This document shows positions 20,595-32,672 of a DNA stretch of 64,000 nt, piece by piece (within the stretch, counting starts at the first letter, position 1; every line of letters starts with the position of its first letter). Position numbers and translations under genes: made by a program. The stretch spans positions 1-64,000 of the forward strand of contig NZ_NXGB01000005.1 in the NCBI RefSeq assembly GCF_002850605.1, given 5' to 3'. The DNA comes from Pasteurella oralis. GTDB taxonomy: Bacteria; Pseudomonadota; Gammaproteobacteria; Enterobacterales; Pasteurellaceae. The notes under the pieces were generated by a model that saw only the letters and a program-made list of their open reading frames with translations, searched no databases and was not told the origin of the DNA.

Positions 20595-20879
20595 TTTTTA
20601 AATAGTTAAATTGTTGTATATCGTTTGGGGAAATAGGATAAAAATCATCGTTGCTCAGGCTAAAATCAATAGATAAACCTTTAATAAGTTTTCTCCAGTA
20701 AATCATAAAATTTTTCAAATAAAAAACTATTTTCATCAGGTGCAAATTCAGGTATATCGTAAAAAAAACACATTACATTATAAATGTTTTTGCTCATCTC
20801 AAGTGAGTACAACGTATCTATAACAATAGCGAAATATTAAAATCAATACTATCGTAGTCAGATTTAAAATAAATTGATT
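20587..20879 (-). pseudogene. Decayed small gene between ispB and queH
   Basis: Three consecutive minus-strand frames read as one protein of about 95 residues: FKSDYDSIDFNISLLL (stop), then DTLYSLEMSKNIYNVMCFFY ... FEKFYDLLEKTY (stop), then KGLSIDFSLSNDDFYPISPN ... FNYLKND with TAA at 20589-20587. Two frameshifts, near 20823 and 20697, would join them. The final frame runs into the queH start with an 8-bp overlap, as an intact upstream cistron would. Acidic and aromatic-rich; I do not recognise the family. Sequencing error could mimic this, but two lesions in 300 bp make decay more likely. Confidence 0.65.
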
Positions 20880-20909
20880 TGAATATTGTGGTTTAAGATA
20901 TTGATCATC

Positions 20910-21902
20910 TTAATAGTTTCGATCTACTGATAAATATGCTAATGAGATTAATGCTTGCTTATAATCACTATCAGGTAAAATCTTAATCGCATCAACGGCT
21001 TTTTGTGCCTCTTGTTTAGCGCGTAACATCGCATAATCTAAAGATTTGTGTTCAGCCATAATCGCTAATACATCATCTAATATATCGCGTTTACCACCTT
21101 GTTTAATCGCATTGCGAATGAGTGCAGATTGAGCAGGAGTGCCGTTGTGCATAGCATGTAGTAAAGGCAAGGTAGGCTTACCTTCTGCCAAATCATCGCC
21201 TACATTTTTACCTAATTCTTGTGCATTTGCACTATAGTCTAAAATATCATCAATTAATTGAAATGCAGTGCCTAGATAACGTCCATAGTCTTGTAATGCT
21301 TTTTCTTGTTGTTCAGTCGCTTGTGCCAGAATAGCAGCACAGTGAGTTGCAGCTTCAAATAGACGGGCAGTTTTTCCATAGATGACATTCATATAGTTTT
21401 CTTCCGTCGTATCAGGGTCATTGACGTTCATTAATTGTTGAACTTCCCCTTCAGCAATAACATTTGTGGCATCAGACATGACTTTCAGAATAGGCAAGGA
21501 GTCCAACTGAGTCATTAATTGGAACGCACGCGTATAAATAAAATCACCAACTAACACACTTGCTGCATTACCAAATTCAGCATTAGCAGTTGGATTGCCG
21601 CGGCGCACTTGAGATTCATCGACAACATCGTCATGTAGTAATGTTGCCGTGTGGATAAATTCAATAAATGTGGCGCAAGTGATAGGTTCGTGCCCATGAA
21701 AACCCAAAGCACGAGCAGCTAGAATGGCTATCATTGGACGAATACGTTTACCGCCACTTTGAATAATGTAATATCCAAGCTGATTAATCAACGCAACATC
21801 AGATTTAAGCTGTGCTAAAATCGTTTCGTTTGTCTTTTGCATATCGCTATGCACTAAGCGTTGGATTGCATCAATATTCATTAAATTATGTTGATTTATC
21901 AT
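20910..21902 (-). CDS. ispB: Octaprenyl diphosphate synthase IspB
   Basis: Makes the C40 side chain of ubiquinone and menaquinone from farnesyl diphosphate and isopentenyl diphosphate. Both aspartate-rich motifs are present: LLHDDVVDESQVRRG and FQLIDDILDY; GGKRIRPM is the substrate site. With the first ATG the protein is 330 residues; starting at the ATG seven codons in (21881, MNIDAIQ) gives 323, the E. coli length, and neither has a clear ribosome site. It is divergent from rplU-rpmA, the classic arrangement in this group. Confidence 0.95.
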   Translation of the reverse strand: MINQHNLMNIDAIQRLVHSDMQKTNETILAQLKSDVALINQLGYYIIQSGGKRIRPMIAILAARALGFHGHEPITCATFIEFIHTATLLHDDVVDESQVRRGNPTANAEFGNAASVLVGDFIYTRAFQLMTQLDSLPILKVMSDATNVIAEGEVQQLMNVNDPDTTEENYMNVIYGKTARLFEAATHCAAILAQATEQQEKALQDYGRYLGTAFQLIDDILDYSANAQELGKNVGDDLAEGKPTLPLLHAMHNGTPAQSALIRNAIKQGGKRDILDDVLAIMAEHKSLDYAMLRAKQEAQKAVDAIKILPDSDYKQALISLAYLSVDRNY

Positions 21903-22014
21903 TGTAATAATTGATTTAAGACCAAATGTGCAAGAGATTGTACCGAATTTTCTGTCATTTCTGAAATCAAATCACACAAATTCACAATTTTTTTATTTTA
22001 TTATAAATAAGCGC

Positions 22015-22043
22015 TTGCTCTTAAGTTATTTTTTGCGTAGAAT
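22015..22043 (+). promoter_or_regulatory. Promoter of rplU-rpmA
   Basis: TTGCTC (-35), 17-bp spacer, TAGAAT (-10), placed about 75 bp before the L21 start. Confidence 0.65.
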
Positions 22044-22117
22044 TTGCGACCTATTTATATGAATTTTTGCAGTGCTAAATGAACAAAACATTAAAGCACT
22101 AGAGTAGCGGAGTATAT

Positions 22118-22429
22118 ATGTACGCAGTTTTTCAAAGTGGCGGTAAACAACACCGAGTAAGCGAAGGTCAAGTAGTTCGTTTAGAAAAACTTGAAGTAGC
22201 AACTGGTGAAACAGTTGAGTTTGACTCAGTGTTAATGATCGTTAACGGTGAAGATGTTAAAATTGGTGCGCCATTAGTTAATGGTGGTAAAGTAGTGGCA
22301 GAAGTGGTTGCACACGGTCGTGGCGAAAAAGTAAAAATCGTTAAATTCCGTCGTCGTAAACATAGCCGTAAACAACAAGGTCATCGTCAGTGGTTCACAG
22401 AAGTGAAAATCACTGGGATTCAAGCATAA
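22118..22429 (+). CDS. rplU: 50S ribosomal protein L21
   Basis: Large-subunit protein that binds 23S rRNA. The 103 residues begin [18 protein letters not shown] and carry the C-terminal basic signature [16 protein letters not shown]. First gene of a two-gene unit with rpmA, 20 bp apart, and transcribed away from ispB. Confidence 0.98.
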   Translation: MYAVFQSGGKQHRVSEGQVVRLEKLEVATGETVEFDSVLMIVNGEDVKIGAPLVNGGKVVAEVVAHGRGEKVKIVKFRRRKHSRKQQGHRQWFTEVKITGIQA

Positions 22430-22449
22430 TTTCAGAGGAGATCAAGTAG

Positions 22450-22707
22450 ATGGCAACTAAAAAAGCTGGTGGTTCAACTCGTAACGGTCGTGATTCTGAA
22501 GCTAAACGCCTTGGTGTTAAACGTTTTGGTGGTGAGTCTGTATTAGCAGGCAGCATTATCGTTCGTCAACGTGGTACTAAATTCCACGCTGGTACAAACG
22601 TTGGTATGGGTCGTGACCACACTCTATTTGCGACTGCAGATGGTAAAGTTAAATTTGAAGTGAAAGGCGAGAAAAACCGTAAATACGTCAGTATTGTTAC
22701 TGAGTAA
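22450..22707 (+). CDS. rpmA: 50S ribosomal protein L27
   Basis: Large-subunit protein whose N-terminal tail reaches the peptidyl-transferase centre. Begins [20 protein letters not shown], contains the [15 protein letters not shown] signature, 85 residues. AGAGGAG precedes the start. There is no N-terminal cleavable extension as found in Firmicutes. Confidence 0.98.
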   Translation: MATKKAGGSTRNGRDSEAKRLGVKRFGGESVLAGSIIVRQRGTKFHAGTNVGMGRDHTLFATADGKVKFEVKGEKNRKYVSIVTE

Positions 22708-22729
22708 TTTCAAATTCCTAAATTAAAAA

Positions 22730-22757
22730 CGCCTCGCACAAGTTGCGGGGCTTTTTT
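22730..22757 (+). terminator. Terminator of rpmA
   Basis: ACGCCTCGC and GCGGGGCTT pair with one G-T wobble around ACAAGTT, then TTTTTTG. The transporter start follows within 20 bp. Confidence 0.85.
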
Positions 22758-22772
22758 GTAGGAGCATTTTAT

Positions 22773-23705
22773 ATGAAGCAGCAACCTCTGCTGGGATTTC
22801 TTTTTGCATTTATTGCAGCTTGTATGTGGGGATCTCTGCCAATTGCTTTGCAGCAAATATTGAAAGTCATGGATGCACAAACGATAGTGTGGTTTCGATT
22901 TTCAGTAGCAGCAGTAGGATTGTTTTTCATCTTAAATGTAACTAAAAAATTACCTAATTTGACTGTGCTACGACTTCAGCATTGGTTATTAATTCTTTTA
23001 GGTATTATTGGATTGTCAGCAAATTTCTTCTTATATAATGTTGCTTTGCAATATATACCTCCAACAACAAGTCAAGTATTTAGCCCGTTAACGTCTTTTG
23101 GTATGTTATTGGCAGGCGTGTGGTTATTTAAAGAACAATTCGCGATTCACCAAAAGATTGGGTTATTGTTATTAATTTTAGGATTAGTTTTTTTCTTTAA
23201 TGAGCGATTTGCCGACTTTTTGCATTTCAGTTTGTATGTGAAAGGTATCATAATTTGTATTAGCGCGAGTTTAGTTTGGGTGGCTTATGGTGTTTGCCAA
23301 AAGCTGATGTCTACTCGTCTAACTGCTCAACAAGTTTTATTACCAATTTATATTGGTTGTAGCATTGTCTTTTTACCTATAGCCACAATATCGCAAGTGA
23401 CAAATTTAAACATAGTACAAATTGCTTGTTTGATTTATTGTTGTTTGAATACTTTGGTTGCTTATGGTGCTTATGCTGAAGCATTAAATCATTGGGATGT
23501 AGCTAAAGTGAGTGCAATAGTGACGCAAATTCCTATATTAACTTTAATATTTTCTGAAATTTCGCATTGGATTGTACCAGCACATTTTATGTATGAGGAC
23601 TTAAATTGGATAAGTTATATCGGTGCTTTACTTGTTGTTTCTGGCGCATTATTTTCTGCAACAGGGCATCGAATCTTAGGAAAAATCACAAATAGGAAGC
23701 CATAA
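22773..23705 (+). CDS. EamA-family (DMT) transporter, first of a tandem pair
   Basis: Inner-membrane permease of 310 residues with ten predicted spans arranged as two EamA repeats; substrate unknown. The start at 22773 (MKQQPLLGFLFAFIAACMWG) is chosen because AGGAG lies at 22760-22764 and because the adjacent paralogue begins the same way. It is one base short of overlapping the next gene (stop at 23703-23705, ATG at 23707), so the two form an operon. It shares with it the N-terminus, the TIVWxRFxVAAxGLF segment, LIYCCLNTLV-like motif and AYAEALNxWDVxKVS. Drug export, amino acid or metabolite efflux are all possible in this superfamily. Confidence 0.85.
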   Translation: MKQQPLLGFLFAFIAACMWGSLPIALQQILKVMDAQTIVWFRFSVAAVGLFFILNVTKKLPNLTVLRLQHWLLILLGIIGLSANFFLYNVALQYIPPTTSQVFSPLTSFGMLLAGVWLFKEQFAIHQKIGLLLLILGLVFFFNERFADFLHFSLYVKGIIICISASLVWVAYGVCQKLMSTRLTAQQVLLPIYIGCSIVFLPIATISQVTNLNIVQIACLIYCCLNTLVAYGAYAEALNHWDVAKVSAIVTQIPILTLIFSEISHWIVPAHFMYEDLNWISYIGALLVVSGALFSATGHRILGKITNRKP

Positions 23706-23706
23706 T

Positions 23707-25805
<2,099 letters not shown>

Positions 25806-25840
25806 AAGTGCGGTCGATTTTTACCAAATTTTGTATTGCA

Positions 25841-25870
25841 AAAGCTAAGGGATTAACCTTAGCTTTTTTG
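25841..25870. terminator. Terminator between obgE and aroA
   Basis: AAAGCTAAGG / CCTTAGCTTT with a 6-base loop and TTTTTTG on the plus strand. It lies at the convergent ends of obgE and aroA; an uptake signal (25806-25814) sits just before it. Confidence 0.88.
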
Positions 25871-27193
25871 TTATATATTGTCAGTTTTTGCTAATTTTAG
25901 AAATTCTACGAAAAAGGTTGGGAATGTTTTTGCGGTACAACTTGGATCTAAGATAGTCACAGCAGTATTGGATAATGCCACTAAAGCAAAGCACATTGCC
26001 ATGCGATGATCATTATAGGTTTCAATTTGTGCATGTTGAAATTTGGTTAATTCTAGAGGTTGAATGCGAATAAAATCTTCACCTTCTTCCACTTCTGCAC
26101 CAATTTTGCGCAGCTCGGTTGCCATTGCTGTTAAGCGATCAGTTTCTTTAACACGCCAATTGTGAATATTACGAATGACTGTTTCACCTTCAGCAAAGAG
26201 CGCTGTTGTAGCAATAGTCATTGCAGCATCTGGAATATGGTTCATATCCATATCAATGCCTTTTAGTTCACCTTTTTCTACTTGAATGAAATCCTCACCC
26301 CAAGTGATTTTTGCCCCCATTTTTGCTAATACATCAGCAAATAGACGATCACCTTGAATACTATTTTGACCGACGCCAGTCACTTTGACTTTACCTTTAA
26401 TTGCGGCAGCGGCGAGGAAGTAAGAGGCAGAAGAAGCATCGCCTTCCACTAAAAATGTTGTTGGTGAACGATATTGTTGATTCCCTTTAACAAAAAAACG
26501 CTGATAATGTTGATTTTCAACGTTTACACCAAAAGTTTGCATCATGTTCAATGTCATATCGATATAAGGTTTGGATACTAATTCACCAATGATTTCAATT
26601 TCCGTATCTGCCGTTGCCAGTGGCGATGCCATTAAAAGTGCGGTCAAAAATTGAGAAGAAACGGAACCATCGATCTTAATTATTCCGCCTTTTAAACCCG
26701 TATTACGAATTGCGATAGGAGGATAGCCCTCTTGCTCTAAATATTGGATATCTGCACCTGCTTGTCTTAATGCATCAACTAAATGTTGAATTGGACGTTC
26801 TTTCATGCGAGGTTCACCAGTGAGGACAATTTCATTTTTGCCTTCCGTTTCTGGGTGAGATAAACATAATGCAGCAGCGAGCGGGCGCATTGCAGTACCT
26901 GCATTACCTAAAAATAATGCTAAACCATTTTGCCATTGTAATGCACCACCTAGACCTTCGACTTCACAAACGGATTTATCTTCTGAAAGTTGATAGCTGA
27001 CACCTAATTGTTTTAGTGCATTAAGCATGTGCCGTACATCATCGCTATCTAATAAATTGGTTAACGTGGTTTTGCCATGGGCAAGTGCTGCTAAGAGTAA
27101 AGCACGATTAGATAAGCTTTTTGAACCTGGTAAGTTCACTTCACCTTCAATCAAGCTAATTGGATTTAATGTAATGGATGTGGCTTGTTGCAT
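25871..27193 (-). CDS. aroA: 3-phosphoshikimate 1-carboxyvinyltransferase (EPSP synthase) AroA
   Basis: Sixth step of the shikimate pathway: joins phosphoenolpyruvate to shikimate-3-phosphate. Diagnostic segments are [64 protein letters not shown] and the C-terminal [15 protein letters not shown]. The start at 27193 (MQQATSITL) gives 440 residues and has AAGGA upstream; an in-frame ATG at 27214 lacks a ribosome site. Last gene of serC-hisC-aroA; the conserved enterobacterial pair serC-aroA is here split by hisC. Confidence 0.96.
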   Translation of the reverse strand: MQQATSITLNPISLIEGEVNLPGSKSLSNRALLLAALAHGKTTLTNLLDSDDVRHMLNALKQLGVSYQLSEDKSVCEVEGLGGALQWQNGLALFLGNAGTAMRPLAAALCLSHPETEGKNEIVLTGEPRMKERPIQHLVDALRQAGADIQYLEQEGYPPIAIRNTGLKGGIIKIDGSVSSQFLTALLMASPLATADTEIEIIGELVSKPYIDMTLNMMQTFGVNVENQHYQRFFVKGNQQYRSPTTFLVEGDASSASYFLAAAAIKGKVKVTGVGQNSIQGDRLFADVLAKMGAKITWGEDFIQVEKGELKGIDMDMNHIPDAAMTIATTALFAEGETVIRNIHNWRVKETDRLTAMATELRKIGAEVEEGEDFIRIQPLELTKFQHAQIETYNDHRMAMCFALVALSNTAVTILDPSCTAKTFPTFFVEFLKLAKTDNI

Positions 27194-27225
27194 AACTTGT
27201 TCAATTCCTTGCATTAAAAGTGCGG

Positions 27226-28323
27226 TTAAATTTTTAGAATTTCACTTAACGCCTGAATAAAGCGCTGATTTTCTTCTGGTAAACCTATACTGATACGTAA
27301 ATGATTTGGTAATCCGTACCCACCAACTGGGCGAACAATTATTCCTTTACGCAATAAGGCTTGATAAATAGGTAAAGCAGGTTGTTGTAAATCTAGCAGG
27401 ACAAAATTGCCTTTTGAAGCTACATATTTCAATCCTTTGGCAATAAAGAAATCTTCTAATAGAGTTAAACCTTGACAGTTGTTCTCTGCGACTTTAGCAA
27501 TGAATGCCTCGTCATTAATGACGGCTGTGGCAGCAGCAAGCGCTAAGCTGTTACAATTAAATGGTTGGCGAACACGATTAAATAAATCGGCAATTTCTGT
27601 TGAAGAAACCGCATAACCAATACGCAAACCCGCTAAACCATAGGCTTTAGATAGCGTGCGACAGATCACAAGATTTGGGTGTTTTGCTAATAGTTGGAAA
27701 GAGTCGATTCTTTCTTCTGGTAAAGTAAATTCGGTATAAGCTTCGTCTAATACGACAATGACATGGTTTGGTACTTTGTCCAAAAATTCAGAAATTTCGA
27801 CCGCACTTAAAAATGTACCCGTTGGATTATTTGGATTTGCAATATAAATCAGTTTAGTTTTAGCACTGATTGCGTTTAAAAAAGCATTTAAGTCAGTGCC
27901 ATAGTCTTTTGCTGGAATTTCGATTTTTTGGGCATTAATTGCTTGTGTTACTAATGGATAGACGATAAATGCATATTGTGAAAACATGATTTCATCATGT
28001 TCGGAAGCAAAAGTATGTGCGATGAGCTCTAATAAATCGTTTGAGCCATTACCTAAAGTAATTTGCTCAGGTGTTAAGCCAAACTTTTTGGCGATGGCTT
28101 GTTTAAAATAAAAGCCATTACTATCAGGATAGCGGGTCAAATTATTGAGTTCAGCTTGTATTGCTTGTTTGGCACTTTCTGGTAAGCCAAATGGGTTTTC
28201 ATTTGAGGCGAGTTTAATGATATTTGAAATGCCTAATTCACGTTCTAATTCTTCGATGGGTTTACCTGCTTGGTAAGGTTGAAGTTGTTTTACGCCTTCA
28301 TTCGCGATATTGATATATTGCAT
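27226..28323 (-). CDS. hisC: Histidinol-phosphate aminotransferase HisC
   Basis: Class II PLP aminotransferase of 365 residues acting in histidine synthesis. [36 protein letters not shown] and the PLP lysine in [17 protein letters not shown] identify it. It lies outside a histidine operon, between serC and aroA, a position shared with tyrosine/phenylalanine-active homologues, so it may also transaminate aromatic 2-oxo acids; that is inference. An uptake signal (27218-27226) covers its stop and another (27800) encodes LSAVEI. Confidence 0.9.
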   Translation of the reverse strand: MQYINIANEGVKQLQPYQAGKPIEELERELGISNIIKLASNENPFGLPESAKQAIQAELNNLTRYPDSNGFYFKQAIAKKFGLTPEQITLGNGSNDLLELIAHTFASEHDEIMFSQYAFIVYPLVTQAINAQKIEIPAKDYGTDLNAFLNAISAKTKLIYIANPNNPTGTFLSAVEISEFLDKVPNHVIVVLDEAYTEFTLPEERIDSFQLLAKHPNLVICRTLSKAYGLAGLRIGYAVSSTEIADLFNRVRQPFNCNSLALAAATAVINDEAFIAKVAENNCQGLTLLEDFFIAKGLKYVASKGNFVLLDLQQPALPIYQALLRKGIIVRPVGGYGLPNHLRISIGLPEENQRFIQALSEILKI

Positions 28324-28397
28324 ATTTTCCCTTTTATTGATGGGGCAGAGCGATTGTCTGAGTCTGCCCAGAAAATTTTTTAAAAATTGACCGCACT

Positions 28398-29480
28398 TTA
28401 ACTGTTTTCTGCAGCGAATTGCTGCATAAACGCAATCAATGCTTCAACACCTTCAATTGGCATTGCGTTATAAATTGACGCACGCATACCGCCTAACACT
28501 TTATGTCCTTTAAGTGCATGTAAACCTGCGGCAGTAGCTTGGGTGACAAATTTAGCATTTAATTCATCACTGCTTGTAGTAAAGGTGACATTCATCAGAG
28601 AACGATTTTGTTTTGCGACGGTATTATGATAGAAAGTGCTTTGATCTAAATAATCATAAAGTAATTTGGCTTTGTTTTGATTGTGCTTTTCTATCGTTTT
28701 AATACCTCCCTGTGAGAGCAAGTGTTTAAACACTAATGCACATAAATACCAAGCAAAAGTAGGAGGCGTATTGATCATGGAATCTGCATTTTTTTGTATT
28801 TCATAATTCCAAATTGTTGGCGTAGTTTTACGTGCATGACCGATTAAATCATCACGTACGATGACAATCGTAATCCCCGCAGGACCAAGATTTTTCTGTG
28901 CGCCAGCGTAAATGAGACCAAACTGACTAATATCAATTTCGCGTGAAAGAATATTGGATGACATATCTGCCACTAATACGGCATTCCCCACGTTGGGTAT
29001 ATCAAAAATTTCGACACCACTAATCGTTTCATTTGGGCAGTAGTGCACATAATCATATTGCGGAGCAATATCACTAAAGTCTAAATTACTCACTTTTAAT
29101 TCGTCGCCTTGCTCAAGAATATTGATTTCATCAATCTCGCCAAATAAGCGTGCTTCTTTAGCTGCGGTCGCCGACCAATGACCACTAGTGAGATACAAAG
29201 CTTTACCCTTTTCTTTGAGCAGGTTCATTGGAATTGCGGCAAATTGACCACGGGCACCACCTTGTAGGAACAAGATTTGGTAGTTATCTGGTATGTTATA
29301 AAGTTGACGTAAATCATTGACGGATTGTGTTGCTAATTCCATAAACAATTTACCACGGTGGCTAACTTCCATAACAGAAGTGTGTTGGTTTTGCCAGTTT
29401 AATAGTTCTGTTTGTGCTTGTGCCAACACTGCACTTGGTATCATGGCGGGACCTGCACTAAAGTTAAACACTTTTGACAT
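28398..29480 (-). CDS. serC: Phosphoserine aminotransferase SerC
   Basis: Converts 3-phosphohydroxypyruvate to phosphoserine and also acts in pyridoxal phosphate synthesis. MSKVFNFSAGPAMIPSAVL, FLQGGARGQFAA, the PLP lysine in YAGAQKNLGPAGITIVI and LGGMRASIYNAMP mark it. Start at 29480 is chosen for GGAAG just before it, giving 360 residues; ten more codons are open upstream without support. First gene of the serC-hisC-aroA block. An uptake signal ends at its stop codon (28390-28398). Confidence 0.96.
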   Translation of the reverse strand: MSKVFNFSAGPAMIPSAVLAQAQTELLNWQNQHTSVMEVSHRGKLFMELATQSVNDLRQLYNIPDNYQILFLQGGARGQFAAIPMNLLKEKGKALYLTSGHWSATAAKEARLFGEIDEINILEQGDELKVSNLDFSDIAPQYDYVHYCPNETISGVEIFDIPNVGNAVLVADMSSNILSREIDISQFGLIYAGAQKNLGPAGITIVIVRDDLIGHARKTTPTIWNYEIQKNADSMINTPPTFAWYLCALVFKHLLSQGGIKTIEKHNQNKAKLLYDYLDQSTFYHNTVAKQNRSLMNVTFTTSSDELNAKFVTQATAAGLHALKGHKVLGGMRASIYNAMPIEGVEALIAFMQQFAAENS

Positions 29481-29675
29481 TTTCACTTCCTTAAGTAAAC
29501 AAAAAAACAATTCGATATTTTTATCACCTCAGTTGGTTCTAAGCAACGGTATTTTGTTGAATTTTTGTTATTTTCAGATTTAATTTTTAAAAACCGAATG
29601 AACGCTTTGACGGGGACAAGAAAAATGGATAAATTAAGGACGGTTAATTTTTATTTATTATAAGAGAGTCGTATT

Positions 29676-30014
29676 ATGGAAAATGTTAATAAACAGTCAT
29701 TTCAAGAAGTATTAGAGTATGTGCGTATGTATCGTTTAAAAAATAAATTAGCGCGTGATCGTGAAGATAATAATCGCAAAATTCGCGATAACCAAAAACG
29801 TGTATTGTTATTAGATAACTTAAATCAATATATCCGTGATGATATGTCTATTGCTGATGTACGCGCGATTATTGAAAACATGCGTGATGATTATGAAAAA
29901 CGAGTAGATGATTATATGATTAGAAATGCGGAAATCTCACAACAACGCCGAGATATTCGTGAAAAAATGAAAGAACAGAAACAAGCGCACGAAGCGTTAA
30001 TGAAAAAAGAGTAA
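29676..30014 (+). CDS. Conserved small coiled-coil protein, function unknown
   Basis: A 112-residue soluble, highly charged, almost wholly helical protein with no signal peptide, membrane span or cysteine. Heptad-like spacing through [18 protein letters not shown] and the C-terminal [17 protein letters not shown] suggests a coiled coil. AAGAGAG precedes the ATG, and codon use matches the neighbouring core genes. It is monocistronic, divergent from serC and closed by its own terminator. I believe it belongs to a family limited to Pasteurellaceae but cannot give a function. Confidence 0.75.
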   Translation: MENVNKQSFQEVLEYVRMYRLKNKLARDREDNNRKIRDNQKRVLLLDNLNQYIRDDMSIADVRAIIENMRDDYEKRVDDYMIRNAEISQQRRDIREKMKEQKQAHEALMKKE

Positions 30015-30025
30015 TACAAAAAAGT

Positions 30026-30056
30026 AAAAGCGGCTTAAAAGCCGCTTTTGGTTTCA
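30026..30056. terminator. Bidirectional terminator before the MFS gene
   Basis: AAAAGCGGCTT / AAGCCGCTTTT (30026-30036 and 30039-30049), T- and A-rich arms, between convergent genes. Confidence 0.85.
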
Positions 30057-30058
30057 TT

Positions 30059-31276
30059 TTAGTCTAATTGTTTTCCTTTTAATTCAGGAATCAAGAAGAT
30101 AGTTGCAATCATATCAATGATGTAAATACTCGCTAAGAAAGCAATTGCTAATTGGAACGAGTAAGTCGAAACTAATGCACCAACAACAATTGGTCCAAAT
30201 CCACCAACTGCTCGTCCTAAATTAAATAGTACATTTTGCGCGGTTGCACGCGCTTGGGTAGGATAAGCTTCAGACATTAATGCACCATATCCGCCCATCA
30301 TGCCATTTACGAACATACCTAATATTGCGCCAGCGAATAGCATATAAGTGGGATCACTCATTTGTGAATAAGTGAAAATGCTGATGACAGCACCAAATTG
30401 GAAGAGTAAAAAGCTTGGTTTGCGTCCAATACGATCGGCAAGCTGTCCAAATAACCAAATACCAAACATCATGCCGCAAATAGTCACTGCAGTCCATAAC
30501 CCTGATTTAGTTAAGCTAAAACCTAATTGTTTTGATAAGAAATTTGGCATCCAAATCATGATACCGTAGTAACCAAAGTTTTGTACTGAGGTTAAAATCA
30601 CGATACCGAGACTAATTTTGGCAGTGGCTTTATCTTTTACTAACAATCTAAAGGGTTCTAGACGAGACGTTTTCTGATTTTCAAGTGCGGTCTGTTTTTG
30701 GACAAAAATCTCAGGCTCATGTAATTTCGCACGCAAATACCAAGCGACAAAAGCAGGGAAAATACCAACTAAGAACATGCCTCGCCAGCCAATATATGGC
30801 AGTAACAAAGGCGTTAATAATGCCGCGCCTAATACACCTACTTGCCAACCTAATGCAACATAGGATGAGGCTTTTGCACGGTGGCGAGCAGGCCAAGCTT
30901 CTGCTGCTAGCGCCATACCAATGCCAAATTCGCCACCAAGCCCAATGCCTGCAATTGTACGGTAAATGAGTAGATCCCAATAGCCTTGTGCGAAAGCACA
31001 AAGACCCGTGAAAAGTGCAAATAGCACGATAGTCCAAGTTAAGACACGAATACGACCATATTTATCGCTTAATGCACCAAAAATGATACCGCCAGCAACT
31101 GCACCAATTAATGTCCAAGTGACTAATGAACCGGATTGTGCGGGTGTTAAAGCAAGATCAGCTGAAATTGCTGATAACATGAAGCCGAGGATAAGAAGAT
31201 CGAATCCATCCATAGCATAACCTACGGCAGATCCTAGTAAGGCTTTCCAGCCATCTTTATTGACGTTGTCATTCAT
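30059..31276 (-). CDS. MFS transporter, metabolite:proton symporter type
   Basis: Twelve-span major facilitator protein of 405 residues. Motif A appears twice (GALSDKYGRIRVL; GQLADRIGRKPSF), and the first helix ends GYAMDGFDLLILGFMLSAI, the D-G-x-D pattern of the aromatic-acid/sialate-type proton symporters. GGEFGIGMALAAEAWPARHR is typical of that group. The substrate cannot be told: related proteins carry sialic acid, shikimate or aromatic acids. It is divergent from the mannose PTS operon across 390 bp and could share the CRP control found there. An uptake signal lies within (30683). Confidence 0.82.
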   Translation of the reverse strand: MNDNVNKDGWKALLGSAVGYAMDGFDLLILGFMLSAISADLALTPAQSGSLVTWTLIGAVAGGIIFGALSDKYGRIRVLTWTIVLFALFTGLCAFAQGYWDLLIYRTIAGIGLGGEFGIGMALAAEAWPARHRAKASSYVALGWQVGVLGAALLTPLLLPYIGWRGMFLVGIFPAFVAWYLRAKLHEPEIFVQKQTALENQKTSRLEPFRLLVKDKATAKISLGIVILTSVQNFGYYGIMIWMPNFLSKQLGFSLTKSGLWTAVTICGMMFGIWLFGQLADRIGRKPSFLLFQFGAVISIFTYSQMSDPTYMLFAGAILGMFVNGMMGGYGALMSEAYPTQARATAQNVLFNLGRAVGGFGPIVVGALVSTYSFQLAIAFLASIYIIDMIATIFLIPELKGKQLD

Positions 31277-31568
31277 TATTGATCCTTTTGCTACTCTCAG
31301 GTAGCCCTTTAAAGTTTGGAGAGAGAATTTCTTCGATTAAGAAATTGGCGCGTAGTTTACGGATTTTTTAACACTTTGCAACAATAAAAAGAATGAAAAC
31401 CTTGTTTTGACTCAATGAGATAGATTTGTTAGTAAAATGTTAAAAATTTTGATTAATTTTTTAAATAGGCAAATGAAGCATTTTATCTTCATGAATTTTG
31501 AAGTGATACTCCATATTTTTGTTTAAAAATGTGACGATTGTTGTCTTTTTTTCTTAGTTATAGCTTGG
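31277..31568. other. Leader region between MFS gene and mannose PTS operon
   Basis: AT-rich, no gene. Small dyads GCTAC-N6-GTAGC (about 31290-31305) and TTCTT-N5-AAGAA are near the MFS start; nothing else recognised until the CRP site. Confidence 0.5.
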
Positions 31569-31614
31569 AATTGTGATCTAAGTCACATCATTGTATTGAC
31601 CTTTACTCTATAAT
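31569..31614 (+). promoter_or_regulatory. Class II-type CRP-dependent promoter of manXYZ
   Basis: TTGTGATCTAAGTCACATC contains TGTGA (31572-31576), six bases, TCACA (31583-31587), a full match to the CRP operator. A perfect -10 TATAAT lies at 31609-31614 and no proper -35 element is placed 17 bp before it. With transcription starting near 31621, the operator is centred at about -41.5, the class II arrangement. cAMP-CRP activation is expected. Confidence 0.85.
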
Positions 31615-31666
31615 CCGCGATTCAAATAACTCTATTTGATTTTTAATTTTATAAAGGAGTCAAACA

Positions 31667-32644
31667 ATGACTATTGCTATTATTATAGCGACTCATGGTG
31701 TTGCGGCAGAGCAGTTACTGAAAACCACAGAAATGTTAATCGGAGAGCAAGAAAATGTTGCGACTATCGATTTTGTTCCTGGGGAAAATGCTGAAACGAT
31801 TATGACTAAATACCAAGAGAAGCTGGCGACTACTTTATCACATTGTGATCAAGTGTTGTTTTTAGTGGATACTTGGGGAGGCAGCCCATTTAATGCGGCT
31901 AATCGTGTAGCAGAAGGTCAGGATAATATGGATATTGTGACTGGTGTCAACATTCCTATGCTAGTTGAAACTTTCATGGCACGTGATGATGAACCAAGTT
32001 TACAAGAGCTTGTTGCGATTGCTCTTGAAACTGGACGTACTGGTGTTCGTGCACTGCGTTATCAGGAAGAGGAAGACGCACCTGCTCAAGAAACTGTATC
32101 AGCTGCTAAACCTGTTGAGCCTGCTGTAGTAACAGCGAATGGTGTTGGTCATTTAGAAATTGGCTTAGCGCGTATTGATGATCGCCTGATCCATGGTCAA
32201 GTTGCGACGCGTTGGACAAAAGAAAGTAAAGTGACACGAATTGTTGTAGTGAATGATGATGTAGCAAAAGATAGTGTTCGTTCCACTATGTTGAAAAGTG
32301 TTGTACCACCAGGTGTAACAGCACATGTTGTGAATGTAGAAAAAATGATTCGTGTATATAACAACCCTGAATATGCTGGTGAACGTATGATGTTGTTGTT
32401 TACTAATCCAACGGATGTTGTGCGTTTAGCAGAAGCTGGTGTTGAGTTTAAATCAATTAATATTGGTGGTATGGCATATAAAGATGGCAAGAAAATGATT
32501 ACCAGCGCAGTTGCTGTTGATGATAAAGATATTGAGGCGTTCAAGGTACTTGATGCTAAAAATATTGAGCTGGATGTTCGTAAAGTATCAAATGATAGCC
32601 GTCAGTATATGATGGATTTACTGAAGAAAAATAACCTTATTTAA
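31667..32644 (+). CDS. manX: PTS mannose-specific EIIAB component ManX
   Basis: Cytoplasmic phosphocarrier of the mannose-family phosphotransferase system. The IIA domain (1-130) carries the first phosphohistidine, H10 in IIATHGVAAEQ. An alanine/proline-rich linker (135-160) leads to the IIB domain with H176 in RIDDRLIHGQVATRW, which passes phosphate to the incoming sugar. Length of 325 is normal for the fused form. AAAGGAG precedes the ATG. First gene of manX-manY-manZ. Confidence 0.96.
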   Translation: MTIAIIIATHGVAAEQLLKTTEMLIGEQENVATIDFVPGENAETIMTKYQEKLATTLSHCDQVLFLVDTWGGSPFNAANRVAEGQDNMDIVTGVNIPMLVETFMARDDEPSLQELVAIALETGRTGVRALRYQEEEDAPAQETVSAAKPVEPAVVTANGVGHLEIGLARIDDRLIHGQVATRWTKESKVTRIVVVNDDVAKDSVRSTMLKSVVPPGVTAHVVNVEKMIRVYNNPEYAGERMMLLFTNPTDVVRLAEAGVEFKSINIGGMAYKDGKKMITSAVAVDDKDIEAFKVLDAKNIELDVRKVSNDSRQYMMDLLKKNNLI

Positions 32645-32672
32645 ATAAAGATGTTCATGAAAGGAAATTAGA

